Positions 1 through 7,441 are shown, numbered from the stretch's first letter. The stretch is 64,000 nt of DNA from Streptomyces sp. NRRL S-350 (GCF_000719705.1 NZ_JOHO01000013.1:90184-154183); one strand, 5' to 3'. Numbers and translations are program-made. The notes: generated by a model from the letters alone, not told the origin.

Positions 1-53
1 AGCTCGGCGGCCTCATAAGCCGCAGGTCGCGGGTTCGAATCCCGCCGGTGCGA
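1..53 (+). tRNA. tRNA-Met(CAT), 5' end cut by window edge
   Basis: The anticodon stem gcggc/gccgc encloses the loop ctcataa (anticodon CAT). The T-arm gcggg-ttcgaat-cccgc and the 3' acceptor strand follow, with discriminator A53 and an encoded CCA at 54-56. The acceptor 5' strand and part of the D-arm lie before the window. CAT could be elongator Met, initiator Met or Ile2; the missing half prevents a choice. Confidence 0.8.
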
Positions 54-57
54 CCAC

Positions 58-135
58 GCGTTGAGTGCTGGGACACGAACGGGCCTGTAAAGCCTGTGCC
101 TTCGGGCTAGCGAGGTTCGATTCCTCGGCAGCGCA
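58..135 (+). tRNA. tRNA-Tyr(GTA), weak D-arm
   Basis: The anticodon stem cgggc/gcctg holds the loop ctgtaaa (anticodon GTA). A long variable arm (gcc-ttc-ggg type) fits bacterial class II tRNA-Tyr. The acceptor gcgttg pairs with cagcgc with a mismatch at the seventh pair. The D region is only about 13 nt and forms no convincing stem, so this tRNA may be structurally degraded. No CCA is encoded. Confidence 0.65.
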
Positions 136-137
136 CT

Positions 138-210
138 GTGATCGTAGCTCAACGGCTAGAGCACCGCGTTGTGGTCGCGGATGTTGCGGGTTCGAGTCCC
201 GCCGATCACC
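138..210 (+). tRNA. tRNA-His(GTG)
   Basis: A perfect seven-pair acceptor (gtgatcg/cgatcac), D-stem gctc/gagc and anticodon stem ccgcg/cgcgg surround the loop ttgtggt (anticodon GTG). The discriminator is C73, the normal identity base of bacterial tRNA-His. Confidence 0.92.
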
Positions 211-214
211 CCAA

Positions 215-287
215 GGCGTCGTACCCCAACGGCAGAGGGAACCGGTTCAGGACCGGTCCAGTGTGCGTTCGAATCGCACCGACGCTA
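215..287 (+). tRNA. tRNA with Leu anticodon (CAG), short variable loop
   Basis: Acceptor ggcgtcg/cgacgct, anticodon stem accgg/ccggt and loop ttcagga (anticodon CAG, Leu). The variable region is only about 5 nt. Bacterial tRNA-Leu normally has a long class II variable arm, so charging by LeuRS is uncertain. It resembles the next tRNA in sequence, suggesting local duplication. Confidence 0.75.
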
Positions 288-292
288 CGCAA

Positions 293-367
293 GGCGCTGT
301 AGCCCAACCAGGCAGAGGCGGCGGTCTGAGGGACCGCAGGTTGCAGGTTCGACTCCTGTCAGCGCCA
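293..367 (+). tRNA. tRNA with Leu anticodon (GAG), short variable loop
   Basis: Perfect acceptor ggcgctg/cagcgcc, anticodon stem gcggt/accgc and loop ctgaggg (anticodon GAG, Leu). As in its left neighbour, the variable loop is short (about 5 nt) instead of the class II arm expected for leucine. Confidence 0.78.
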
Positions 368-372
368 CGCAT

Positions 373-457
373 GGAGGATTGGCCGAGCGGTAAGGCAGCG
401 GCTTGCTAAGCCGTCGTCGGGGTCACACCCGCGCAGGTTCGATCCCTGCATCCTCCG
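373..457 (+). tRNA. tRNA-Ser(GCT)
   Basis: Perfect acceptor ggaggat/atcctcc; loop ttgctaa (anticodon GCT). It has a full class II variable arm and the discriminator G457 usual for serine. No complete CCA is encoded. Confidence 0.92.
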
Positions 458-508
458 CAGGCTTCCACACTCACCGGCCCGTGAGGGTACGGCCGTGGAA
501 GCTGCCCT

Positions 509-592
509 GGAAGGTCCGGCATGTGGCGTGCCAAGCGCTCTCGAAAAGCGTGGCGGGTGACACCGCGGCGAGTTCGACTCTCGCACCTTCCG
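509..592 (+). tRNA. tRNA-Ser(CGA)
   Basis: Acceptor ggaaggt/accttcc; anticodon stem gcgct/agcgt with loop ctcgaaa (anticodon CGA). It has a long class II variable arm and G discriminator, as expected for Ser. Confidence 0.9.
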
Positions 593-596
593 CCAA

Positions 597-671
597 GCGG
601 TCGTAGCTCAGGCTGGCCAGAGCATCCGGCTCCAACCCGGAGTGCCGCAGGTTCGAATCCTGCCGACCGTG
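597..671 (+). tRNA. tRNA-Trp(CCA)
   Basis: Acceptor gcggtcg/cgaccgt with a G-U first pair; anticodon stem tccgg/ccgga with loop ctccaac (anticodon CCA); T-arm gcagg-ttcgaat-cctgc; discriminator G, normal for tRNA-Trp. Confidence 0.9.
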
Positions 672-676
672 CTCGA

Positions 677-748
677 TCCCCGTTGGTGTAACCGGCAGCA
701 CAGCAGGCTCTGGACCTGCGAGTCGAGGTTCGAATCCTCGGTGGGGAG
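677..748 (+). tRNA. tRNA-Gln(CTG)
   Basis: Acceptor tccccgt/gtgggga with two inner G-U pairs; anticodon stem gcagg/cctgc with loop ctctgga (anticodon CTG); discriminator G. The D-loop is of the compact Gln type. Confidence 0.88.
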
Positions 749-752
749 CCCA

Positions 753-827
753 GGCCGGGTGAGCGCAACTGGCTGACCTCGCCCGCTCAAAACGGGCGGC
801 CTGCGGGTTCGAATCCCGCCCCGGCCA
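753..827 (+). tRNA. tRNA with Leu anticodon (CAA), short variable loop
   Basis: Perfect acceptor ggccggg/cccggcc; anticodon stem gcccg/cgggc with loop ctcaaaa (anticodon CAA, Leu); T-arm gcggg-ttcgaat-cccgc; discriminator A827. This third leucine anticodon in the array again sits in a body with a short variable loop. Confidence 0.78.
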
Positions 828-841
828 CCGTCCGGCCAGCT

Positions 842-856
842 GTTTCCTCGGGAAAC
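842..856. promoter_or_regulatory. parS-like partition site (copy 1)
   Basis: GTTTCCTCGGGAAAC is an inverted repeat with one mismatch in its 7-nt arms around a central base. It closely matches the site at 63739-63753 just upstream of parB and has the GTTTC...GAAAC frame of actinobacterial parS. It lies after the tRNA array, far from parAB in this window. The function is inferred. Confidence 0.5.
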
Positions 857-859
857 ACC

Positions 860-888
860 CCGGCGCCCGCATGGCCCCCGGGCGCCGG
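860..888. terminator. Hairpin after the tRNA array
   Basis: A nine-pair GC stem (860-868 with 880-888) lies between the tRNA array and the converging gene at 935-1417. It has no T-tract, as is common in high-GC hosts. Confidence 0.5.
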
Positions 889-934
889 CTCAGCTCGGCG
901 CTCGGCGGCCGACGCCACTTGAGGTCTCGTTCGG

Positions 935-1417
935 TCAGACCAAGACGATCAGGAGCGAGGCGAGCCACAGGCAGAGCCAGTGCTGACTCTGGTCAACCAG
1001 GTAGCGGCCCTGCGGGTCCTTCGCCCACTGGGGGCTACGGGTGATTCGCATGAACAGGGCAACGGGCCACCGCCGATCCCAGAATCCATGCGTCACCACC
1101 AAGAAGGCGACCCCGGCCGCGCAGCCGGTGACGCCCACCCGCAGGTCGAGCGCGAATACCACGGCAGCGAGCATCACGATCATCACGGCGTGGTAGCTCA
1201 CCAGGTGGCCGAGCATGGCCCGCCAGGACTCCGCGTTGGTCGTCCCGCTGTCGGGCCCGGGCCTGCCCTTGTGCGCCGCCTGGTGGTCCGTCTGCGCGCT
1301 GTGGTCACCCCACATATGGGCAACCAGGAGCGTCAACAGGACAGCGGCGAAGGTTGAAGCGTTGGTGTTCAAAGCCCCTCCGGTACAGAAGGGGCGACCC
1401 CAATAGTCGCCCGCCAT
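935..1417 (-). CDS. Small membrane protein, DUF3307-like
   Basis: 160 residues with about four hydrophobic segments (near 20-36, 72-90, 92-110 and 145-160). The conserved-looking H-x-W-G-D and QTD...AAHK motifs near residues 34-49, and the L-x-H-x-x-x-Y stretch that follows, resemble the DUF3307 family, whose role is unknown. It is transcribed leftwards, converging on the tRNA array. ATG at 1415-1417 is the first sensible start. A TTGACA box sits only about 14 bases upstream of this ATG, so the true start could be further inside. Confidence 0.6.
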   Translation of the reverse strand: MAGDYWGRPFCTGGALNTNASTFAAVLLTLLVAHMWGDHSAQTDHQAAHKGRPGPDSGTTNAESWRAMLGHLVSYHAVMIVMLAAVVFALDLRVGVTGCAAGVAFLVVTHGFWDRRWPVALFMRITRSPQWAKDPQGRYLVDQSQHWLCLWLASLLIVLV

Positions 1418-1586
1418 AAGCGCGACGTGTCAAGTGGTTTGTTACAAAGCAGGGCGCAGACGGTGCCCGCCGCGCCCATGCTGCTGTTGCCCGGATGGGC
1501 TGACGAACCATTCCGCATTCCTGCGGGTCCTTTGCGACCTACCGCCCGTCATCCTCACCCCACCACCTGCGAGAGCGAGCCCTGGC

Positions 1587-1748
1587 ATGCGGATCACCGC
1601 CTCCCGCGGCGACAACAGCGTCACCATCGAGATCGACGGCGCCGACCCGAAGCTCCTGAAGCAGGCCGAAGAGGCCGCCCGCCGACTGCTCGGCGACAAC
1701 GCCCCCAAGCCGCCGAAGCTGAAGATCGGCTTCGCCGCACCCGAGTGA
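1587..1748 (+). CDS. Short hypothetical protein (53 aa)
   Basis: It starts at ATG 1587 and ends at TGA 1746-1748. The sequence is regular (a beta strand with D-G-A-D-P, an amphipathic helix, then a Lys-rich end). I do not recognise it. No strong ribosome site precedes the ATG; a longer in-frame start at 1434 would add a low-complexity leader. Confidence 0.4.
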   Translation: MRITASRGDNSVTIEIDGADPKLLKQAEEAARRLLGDNAPKPPKLKIGFAAPE

Positions 1749-1929
1749 CCGTCAGGGCCCAGCCCAGCGTCACCATCCGGCTGAGCCTCACCAGCTCCGC
1801 CCCCAAGCAGACCCCGCGCGGACGCAACCGATCCGGCGGGGCCTTTGACGTCGGCCGCCGTGACTGAGGGGTCCACGGCGGCCGACCCCCCCTCCGACAC
1901 GGGCCCCTCCCGAGCGAAGGACCCCTCAC

Positions 1930-2487
1930 ATGACCACCACGTACACCGGCAAGGTCGTCCTGGTCGAGCGCGTCAACCCGAGCGAGACGCACTCCTCGTA
2001 CAACGACGGCCAGTACCTCATCTACGCCGAGACCGGCTCCCAGCTGTTCGGTCACCGCATGGACGGCTCCTACGGCGGCCTCGGCGTCTACGCCCTGAGC
2101 GGCCGCAGCGGTACCAGCGGCATTCCGCTGGCCGGTGAGGCCGCGTATCGCGTCGTGGCCGTCGACAACGCGGAGCAGTGGATGCTCGACGCGCTGGACA
2201 GCGCCGACGAGGAGATCCGCGCCGTCCGCGCTGGTGAGCGGAAAGCCGACTGGATCGGCGGTGTCTACGAGAGCGCGGAGAACCGCTCCCGCCAGCTCCG
2301 GAAGACGCTGGAGAAGGCCCTGGCCGAGCCCGAGCCCGAGCCCGGGGAGTCGGCGGGGTACGAGGACGAGCCGCTGGCAATGGAAGAGCACACCAGCACG
2401 GCCCTCTTCTTCGCGTCGGTCCCGCTGCCGCCCACCGTACGGATCACCGTCCCGGCCGGCGTCCAGGTCCTGGTCACCACCGAGTAG
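1930..2487 (+). CDS. Hypothetical protein (185 aa)
   Basis: ATG 1930 follows a GAAGGA-type ribosome site. Residues 1-70 look beta-rich (TYTGKVVLVERVNPSETHSS onwards). A charged helix around 95-140 and an acidic Glu/Pro-rich linker follow, then a short hydrophobic end. No family is recognised. It precedes a run of small genes of unknown role left of the packaging genes. Confidence 0.65.
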   Translation: MTTTYTGKVVLVERVNPSETHSSYNDGQYLIYAETGSQLFGHRMDGSYGGLGVYALSGRSGTSGIPLAGEAAYRVVAVDNAEQWMLDALDSADEEIRAVRAGERKADWIGGVYESAENRSRQLRKTLEKALAEPEPEPGESAGYEDEPLAMEEHTSTALFFASVPLPPTVRITVPAGVQVLVTTE

Positions 2488-2569
2488 ACCTCGCCTCCAG
2501 CCTTCGCAGACCTCCCACCCAACGGGTGCGGAGGTCTTCGCATGCCCGCCACCAACCTGGGAGCACCCC

Positions 2570-2881
2570 TTGGACACTGACCCGGCCGTCGACACCACCA
2601 CCGCCACCCTGACCCGCGCCGAGCGCCGCCGCCGACACCGCGAGGAGCGCGCCGCCAGTGTTCGCCGCGCCCCGCAGCCCAGCCGCAACCGTCGCCAGCG
2701 CCGCGACCTGTTCGGCCCGCCCCCGGCCGTCCATGCCACGCACCGGCTGCCGCGCCGCGCGAGGAACGTCCTGGCCGCCGTCACCCCGACGTCCGGCCAG
2801 GCCCGCGTGAACGCCAAGCGCCTGGACCGCGCCGTGTTCTGGGCCAACGCCTACTTCGACGGCCGCCTCCTGACCGTCTGA
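2570..2881 (+). CDS. Arg-rich small basic protein (103 aa)
   Basis: TTG 2570 lies 7 bases after GGGAG. The frame reads DTDPAVDTTTATLTRAERRR and continues very Arg-rich to TGA 2879-2881. Its basic composition suggests nucleic acid binding, but no fold is recognised. The reading frame stays open far upstream in another gene's shadow, so the start rests on the ribosome site and the end of the previous gene. Confidence 0.45.
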   Translation: MDTDPAVDTTTATLTRAERRRRHREERAASVRRAPQPSRNRRQRRDLFGPPPAVHATHRLPRRARNVLAAVTPTSGQARVNAKRLDRAVFWANAYFDGRLLTV

Positions 2882-3022
2882 CCCAGCCCCTACCGGCCGA
2901 CCCACGGCCCTGTAGACGGCCCGCGTCCGGCGGCGCGCGTGGACCCCCGCACCTGCAAGGGGGGCCACCCCGCCGGACGCGGGCGACCCACCCCCCACTC
3001 ACCCCATTGCGAGGAAAACACC

Positions 3023-3469
3023 ATGTCTGCTCTCGATTCGCTCCACGACGCCATCGACAAGCTGGAGGACGAGGGCCACAGCCTCTCGGGCCACCTGCGT
3101 ACCATCGCCGAGCACATCAAGGCCGACCTGTTCGGCGCCGGCAAGAACGAGGCCACCACGCTGGAGACTCTGGTCCATTCCCTGGCTTCCGCGCTGTCGC
3201 CGGTCCTGGACGCCGCCAAGGCCGACACCATCTCCCAGACCAAGTCGCTGTTCGCCGACGCCCTGGCCGTGGCCGAGCCGGTCCTCAAGACCGGCACCAC
3301 CGAGGCCCACCAGGCTCTCTCCGACCTGGTGACCGCCCTCAAGAGCGCCCTGGGCGGCGCCCCGGACCCGGCCACCACCGCGCCGACCAGTCCGGACCCG
3401 GCTCCGGCGGCGGACCCGGCGGCCGCGACCTCGACCGCCCCGGAGGCTGCGGCCACCGTCGCGCCGTAG
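3023..3469 (+). CDS. Helical protein with Ala/Pro tail (148 aa)
   Basis: ATG 3023 follows GAGGAAA. Residues 1-115 are strongly helical with heptad-like spacing (DSLHDAIDKLEDEG..., AEHIKADLF, SLFADALAVAEPVL). The last 35 residues are Ala/Pro/Thr-rich and probably disordered. No family is recognised. It is followed 117 bases later by the ParB-like gene, itself with a strong ribosome site. Confidence 0.65.
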   Translation: MSALDSLHDAIDKLEDEGHSLSGHLRTIAEHIKADLFGAGKNEATTLETLVHSLASALSPVLDAAKADTISQTKSLFADALAVAEPVLKTGTTEAHQALSDLVTALKSALGGAPDPATTAPTSPDPAPAADPAAATSTAPEAAATVAP

Positions 3470-3586
3470 CCCAACCCCCGACCGCCACGACGGCCGCCGC
3501 CGAGCTTCCCGGCTACGGCTCCGGTCCGGACGCGCCCGCGCTGGCGGCCGTCGTGGCACCCCAACCCCCAGAGAGGAGGGAGCGCC

Positions 3587-4156
3587 ATGGCCGTCGAGTA
3601 CGTAGAGACCCGCGCTGTCCCCCTGCGAGACCTGAGCCCGTACCCCGGCAACGCCAAGCGCGGCGATGTCCCTGCGATCCAGCAGTCGCTGCGCAAGACC
3701 GGCCAGTACCGCTCCCTCGTCGTCCGCGACACCGGAAACGCCCTGATCGTCCTGGCGGGCAACCACACGCTCAAGGCCCTGAAGGCCAACGGCGAGAAGA
3801 CCGCCCGCTGCGAGGTCATCACCTGCACCGACGCCGACGCGCGCCGCATCAACCTCGCCGACAACCGGCTCTCCGAGCTCGGCACCTTCGATGACGACGC
3901 CCTCGCCGAACTCCTCCAGGCCATGGCCGACGACGGAGGCCTGGACGGCACCGGCTACACCACCGCCGACCTCGACCAGCTCCTCGCCGACGACGACGCA
4001 GCCACCTCCGCCGCCATCGAAGGCGACGCCGACCAGGGCGACGACGACCACGGCCTGTGGGGCGTCATCGTGACGTGCGCCAACGAGGACGAGCAGGTCG
4101 AACTCCTCGACCGCCTCAGCGCCGAAGGCCGGCACGTCCGAGCTCTCATCACCTGA
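3587..4156 (+). CDS. ParB/Srx-fold (ParB-like nuclease domain) protein
   Basis: ATG 3587 follows GAGGAGGGAG. Residues 8-110 carry a ParB N-terminal fold: L-x-D-L-x-P-Y-P-x-N near the start, then IQQSLRKTGQ, and G-N-H-T-L-K-A in the place of the GERR nucleotide-binding box, then LADNRLSELG. There is no ParB helix-turn-helix, so it is not the partition protein (that is at 62110-63648). The C-terminus is acidic, ending in a small alpha/beta segment. It lies 11 bases upstream of an ABC-ATPase/GNAT fusion gene. Such pairing suggests a joint role, perhaps in DNA or nucleotide modification, which is inference. Confidence 0.8.
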   Translation: MAVEYVETRAVPLRDLSPYPGNAKRGDVPAIQQSLRKTGQYRSLVVRDTGNALIVLAGNHTLKALKANGEKTARCEVITCTDADARRINLADNRLSELGTFDDDALAELLQAMADDGGLDGTGYTTADLDQLLADDDAATSAAIEGDADQGDDDHGLWGVIVTCANEDEQVELLDRLSAEGRHVRALIT

Positions 4157-4167
4157 CGGAGCCCTGC

Positions 4168-5271
4168 ATGCACGCCCACATCGAAGTCTCCACCCCGATC
4201 CACTCCAGCGCCCGCGTCCTCCAGGCCAGCGGCCTGTTCGACGTCCCGATCGAGGCGAAGACCACGCTCAGCTGGGACGCCGACCTGCCCCTGGAAGACA
4301 AGGACTGGAACGTCGGCCTGATCGTCGGCCCGTCCGGCTCCGGCAAGTCGACTCTCGCCCGGCACCTGTGGCCGGACCAGCTCGCCACCACCTACGACTG
4401 GTCGACCGACCGCAGCCTGATGGACGACTTCCCGGCCAAGATGAGCGTGCGGCAGATCGTCGCGCTCCTCAACGCCGTCGGCCTGTCCTCCCCGCCGGCC
4501 TGGCTGCGCCCCCACCACACCCTGTCCAACGGCGAAGCCTTCCGGGCGACGATCGCCCGGGCCCTGGCCGAGACCGATGACGCCGACACTGTCGTCATCG
4601 ATGAGTTCACCTCCGTCGTGGACCGGCAGGTCGCCAAGGTCGCGAGCCACACGGTGCAGAAGACGGTCCGCCGCCAGAAGCGCCAGCTGGTCGCTGTCAC
4701 CTGCCACTATGACGTGGAGGACTGGCTGCAGCCCGACTGGGTGTACGACGTCGCCGCCGGCTCGTTCAGCTGGAGGTCGGTTCAACCCCACCCTGAGCTC
4801 GAACTGCGGATCCACCGCGTGGACCGAGCCGTCTGGCCCACCTTCAGCCGTCATCACTATCTGAGCGCCGACCTCGCCAAGTCCGCTCAGTGCTACGGCG
4901 GCTGGATCGACGGACAGCTGGTCGCGTTCACCTCGTACATCCACCTGCCCCACTCCAAGATCCGGGACATGAAGATGGCCCACCGCACGGTCGTCCTCCC
5001 GGACTTCCAGGGCCTGGGCATCGCCGGGAAGATGGTGGAGTTCGTCGGCCAGTCACTGCACGAGAAGGGCTACCGGTTCCGGCGCGTCATCGCGCACCCG
5101 GCCGTCATCGCGTACTGCCTGCGCTCACCGCGGTGGCGCGAGAACGAGAAGCCCGGCGGCCGCAGCAACTTGCGCTCCCGCAGTGTGTCGCCCGCCTTGC
5201 GCGCCCGGTTCGCTGACCCCCGCCGCCTACTCACCCGCTCCTTCGAGTACCAGCCGCCGGCCAAGCGCTGA
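4168..5271 (+). CDS. ABC-type ATPase fused to GNAT acyltransferase domain
   Basis: 367 residues from ATG 4168. Residues 50-200 form an ABC-type ATPase: Walker A GPSGSGKST (54-62), a signature-like LSNGEAFR (119-126), Walker B VVIDEF (142-147) and a switch histidine at about 180. There is no membrane domain, so it is not a transporter. Residues 215-330 form a GNAT fold, with the acyl-CoA loop Q-G-L-G-I-A-G at 281-287 after LPDF. F-S-R-H-H-Y-L-S at 226-233 begins that domain. It follows the ParB-fold gene after 11 bases. Its 3' end overlaps the converging ASCH gene by 45 bases. The GNAT fold is shared with Mu Mom-type base-modifying enzymes, but the substrate here is unknown. Confidence 0.8.
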   Translation: MHAHIEVSTPIHSSARVLQASGLFDVPIEAKTTLSWDADLPLEDKDWNVGLIVGPSGSGKSTLARHLWPDQLATTYDWSTDRSLMDDFPAKMSVRQIVALLNAVGLSSPPAWLRPHHTLSNGEAFRATIARALAETDDADTVVIDEFTSVVDRQVAKVASHTVQKTVRRQKRQLVAVTCHYDVEDWLQPDWVYDVAAGSFSWRSVQPHPELELRIHRVDRAVWPTFSRHHYLSADLAKSAQCYGGWIDGQLVAFTSYIHLPHSKIRDMKMAHRTVVLPDFQGLGIAGKMVEFVGQSLHEKGYRFRRVIAHPAVIAYCLRSPRWRENEKPGGRSNLRSRSVSPALRARFADPRRLLTRSFEYQPPAKR

Positions 5272-5892
5272 CCCTGCAAAGGCGTCCCTCCAGGTGTGGG
5301 GCGCCCGGAACATGCCCAGCTTCCCCTGGCACGTGATGAGCTGGTCGGCGGCTATCGGCTGGGTGAGCTCCCAGTGCCACATACCCGGCACGGCCCACGA
5401 CGAGGTCGAGTCCTGAGCGCAGCCGGTGACCGTGACCGCTCCGACGATGTGCCCGTAGCGACGGGCCTCGTCCGGCACGGCGATGCCGCGGGCCTTCAGC
5501 GCGGTCTCGCCCGCGTCCGCCCACCGGCGCCCTGCGTGGATCAGCAGCGGGCCGCGCAGGCGGGTGAGCCGGCTGCGGTTCTCGATGTCCTTCCCTGCGT
5601 GGATGATCGCCCAGGCCCACGGCTGTCGGACCGTCAGCACCATGGGTGAGACCTCGGCGGGGGCAGCCTGGACGCGTTCGCCCAGGAGCAGCTTGAGCCG
5701 GTGAGGCTGGAAGCGGTCGAGCCGGATCCGCGTCGCACGCTGTGGAAGAGCCACGACGGCCTTCTGCGGCGTCACCGCGACCGGCTGGAGCGTCGCGTGT
5801 GTCGCGTCCACCGCGTCGACCCGCAGCTTGCGGCCGCCCGACCGGCTGCTGATGTCCTGCCAGACCTGGCCGACCTCTACGAGCACGCTCAC
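5227..5892 (-). CDS. ASCH (PUA-like) domain protein
   Basis: 221 residues. Residues 85-125 show the ASCH hallmark: LTVRQPWAWAIIHAGKDIEN, then R-G-P-L-L-I-H-A-G-R. ASCH domains are RNA- or nucleotide-binding beta-barrels; some hydrolyse modified nucleosides. The N-terminal 75 residues form a separate small beta-rich domain. It starts at GTG 5892, which overlaps the stop of the upstream HTH gene (GTGA), so the two are translationally coupled. It converges on and overlaps the ABC-GNAT gene. Confidence 0.8.
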   Translation of the reverse strand: MSVLVEVGQVWQDISSRSGGRKLRVDAVDATHATLQPVAVTPQKAVVALPQRATRIRLDRFQPHRLKLLLGERVQAAPAEVSPMVLTVRQPWAWAIIHAGKDIENRSRLTRLRGPLLIHAGRRWADAGETALKARGIAVPDEARRYGHIVGAVTVTGCAQDSTSSWAVPGMWHWELTQPIAADQLITCQGKLGMFRAPHTWRDAFAGSALGRRLVLEGAGE

Positions 5893-6380
5893 TGGGAGCC
5901 GTCCTTGCGTTTCGGGCCGCCGCCGGCCCCTCGGCCGGGGCGCCGGTGGTTACGGATTACCTCCGCTGGCCATGTCGGTGTGCGCCCGCGCATCGTCGCC
6001 TCCGGCAGGACACCGGGCCGCATGCGGTACGTGCGCACCGACTCCACGCTGATGCCCCAGTACACGGCGACGTCCTGCATCGTCCACACGTCCTTGCCGT
6101 TGAGCTCCTCCAGCTGCTTCGCGCGGGCGGCGTCCAGTTCCTGCTGCTGGGTCCCCGGGCGCGGATGGTCGCGGATCGTGTCAGGCTTCCACACCGGCGC
6201 CCGGTTGATCGTCTCGTCCGGATCCGGCAGGAAGCCGGCACGCGTGAAGCGGTAGGTGCGTACCGACTTCGGACTCATGTTCCAGTACACGGCGATGTCG
6301 TCGTAGGTCCAGTACGGCTTGGCGTTCAGCTCCTCGAGCAGCTCTGTTCGTTCGTCGTCGGGCTTGTCTGCAGCGCTCAT
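5889..6380 (-). CDS. Tandem helix-turn-helix DNA-binding protein
   Basis: 163 residues contain two copies of one HTH unit. Residues 16-55 (YWTYDDIAVYWNMSPKSVRTY) and 98-135 (VWTMQDVAVYWGISVESVRT) match closely, including the Y-R-x-R/T stretch after the helix. Each resembles the MerR/excisionase-type winged helix. An internal duplication lets one chain bind two half-sites. The intergenic region at 6381-6479 has paired palindromes and separates it from the rightward packaging genes, so it is a candidate for the switch regulator. It is coupled to the ASCH gene downstream. Confidence 0.75.
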   Translation of the reverse strand: MSAADKPDDERTELLEELNAKPYWTYDDIAVYWNMSPKSVRTYRFTRAGFLPDPDETINRAPVWKPDTIRDHPRPGTQQQELDAARAKQLEELNGKDVWTMQDVAVYWGISVESVRTYRMRPGVLPEATMRGRTPTWPAEVIRNHRRPGRGAGGGPKRKDGSQ

Positions 6381-6401
6381 ACCGACAGTGTAGCGCCGAC
6401 A

Positions 6402-6462
6402 TAGACAAAGTTACGGTGTGCACTCTCGATAGTCCACGCCACATGGACATTGTTTCTGTCTA
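6402..6462. promoter_or_regulatory. Divergent control region with nested inverted repeats
   Basis: TAGACA (6402-6407) is mirrored by TGTCTA (6457-6462), and inside them GTCCA (6432-6436) is mirrored by TGGAC (6444-6448). They sit between the leftward tandem-HTH gene and the rightward packaging genes. They are likely operators for that HTH protein; this is inferred from position. Confidence 0.45.
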
Positions 6463-6479
6463 GAGATCGGGGGGAACCT

Positions 6480-6809
6480 ATGTCGGCCGCCAGCAACGAA
6501 GACCACCAGCGGGCTGTCACCGCTCTCAACCTCAAGCTGGCTGGCGTCGACTGGGACACCATCGCGGACCGCCTCGGCTTCGCCGACCCTGTTGACGCGA
6601 TCGACGCGGCCCAGGAAGTCGCCGCCACTCACTATGACGGCCAGAGCATCGACCCCGCCCTGATCCTCGAGGTCCTGCGCCTGGACAAGCTGCACACCGT
6701 CGCCTGGAAGGAAGCCCTCAAGGGCGACCTCAACGCGGCCCGCCTGGCCCTCGACATCGGCGACCGCCGCCAGCGCCTGCTCCGCGTGAACCAGAGGAGC
6801 CGGGATTGA
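6480..6809 (+). CDS. Small HTH-like protein, first gene of packaging operon
   Basis: ATG 6480 follows GGGGGAA. The 109 residues are mainly helical. Residues 12-45 (TALNLKLAGVDWDTIADRLG) read like a helix-turn-helix of the type found in small terminase subunits. Its TGA overlaps the TTG start of the next gene. It may be a first small-terminase component or a regulator; I cannot decide. Confidence 0.6.
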   Translation: MSAASNEDHQRAVTALNLKLAGVDWDTIADRLGFADPVDAIDAAQEVAATHYDGQSIDPALILEVLRLDKLHTVAWKEALKGDLNAARLALDIGDRRQRLLRVNQRSRD

Positions 6810-7441
6810 GCAGCACTCGAAGCCAGTACCGGGAGACCGGCGAGTGGACCCAGAACCGCCGCCCACCGGACCAGTGGGACTTCCCCCGCTGCGGGGCACG
6901 CCTGCGCGGTGACCCGTCCCGTACCTGCGGCCAGAAGGCCGGTATGGGCACCGACCACGCCGGGTTCGGACCCTGCAAGTACCACGGCGGCAACACCGCG
7001 GCGCACCGGATGCGGGCCGCCACCGAGATGGCCGAGCACCAAGCCAACCAGATGCTCGCCGACATGCGCGTGCAGGCTGTCGAAGATCCCTTCGCCGCGC
7101 TCGCCAAGCTCGCCGGGCAGGCCCTGGCCTGGCAGGAAGCCCTCGGGAAGATCGTCAACCGCCTCCAGGACCGTCTCCGTTACGAAGGCGCCGGCGGCGC
7201 CGAGCAGCTGCGCGCCGAGGTCGCCCTCTACGAGCGGGCCATGGACCGGGCCGCAGCGATCCTCGCCCGCATCGCCCAGCTCGGCATCGAAGAGCGCATG
7301 GCCAGGATCACCGAGCGGCAGGCCGAACTCGTCCTGTCCGCGCTCGAAGCCGCGCTGTCCCACGTCGGCGTCACCGGCACCGACGCGGCCGAAGCCCGTG
7401 CGGTCGCCGCCCGACATCTACGCGCAGTCCCGGCCGCCTGA
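6806..7441 (+). CDS. Probable terminase small subunit (zinc-binding)
   Basis: TTG 6806 overlaps the upstream stop (TTGA) and follows AGAGGAG. 211 residues. Residues 28-62 carry a Cys/His cluster, R-C-G-A...T-C-G-Q-x-A-G-M-G-T-D-H...C-K-Y-H-G-G. This pattern is frequent in small terminase-like proteins of actinophages. The rest is a long coiled helix (70-200), fitting a DNA-recognition oligomer. It lies two genes before the large terminase. Confidence 0.65.
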   Translation: MSSTRSQYRETGEWTQNRRPPDQWDFPRCGARLRGDPSRTCGQKAGMGTDHAGFGPCKYHGGNTAAHRMRAATEMAEHQANQMLADMRVQAVEDPFAALAKLAGQALAWQEALGKIVNRLQDRLRYEGAGGAEQLRAEVALYERAMDRAAAILARIAQLGIEERMARITERQAELVLSALEAALSHVGVTGTDAAEARAVAARHLRAVPAA

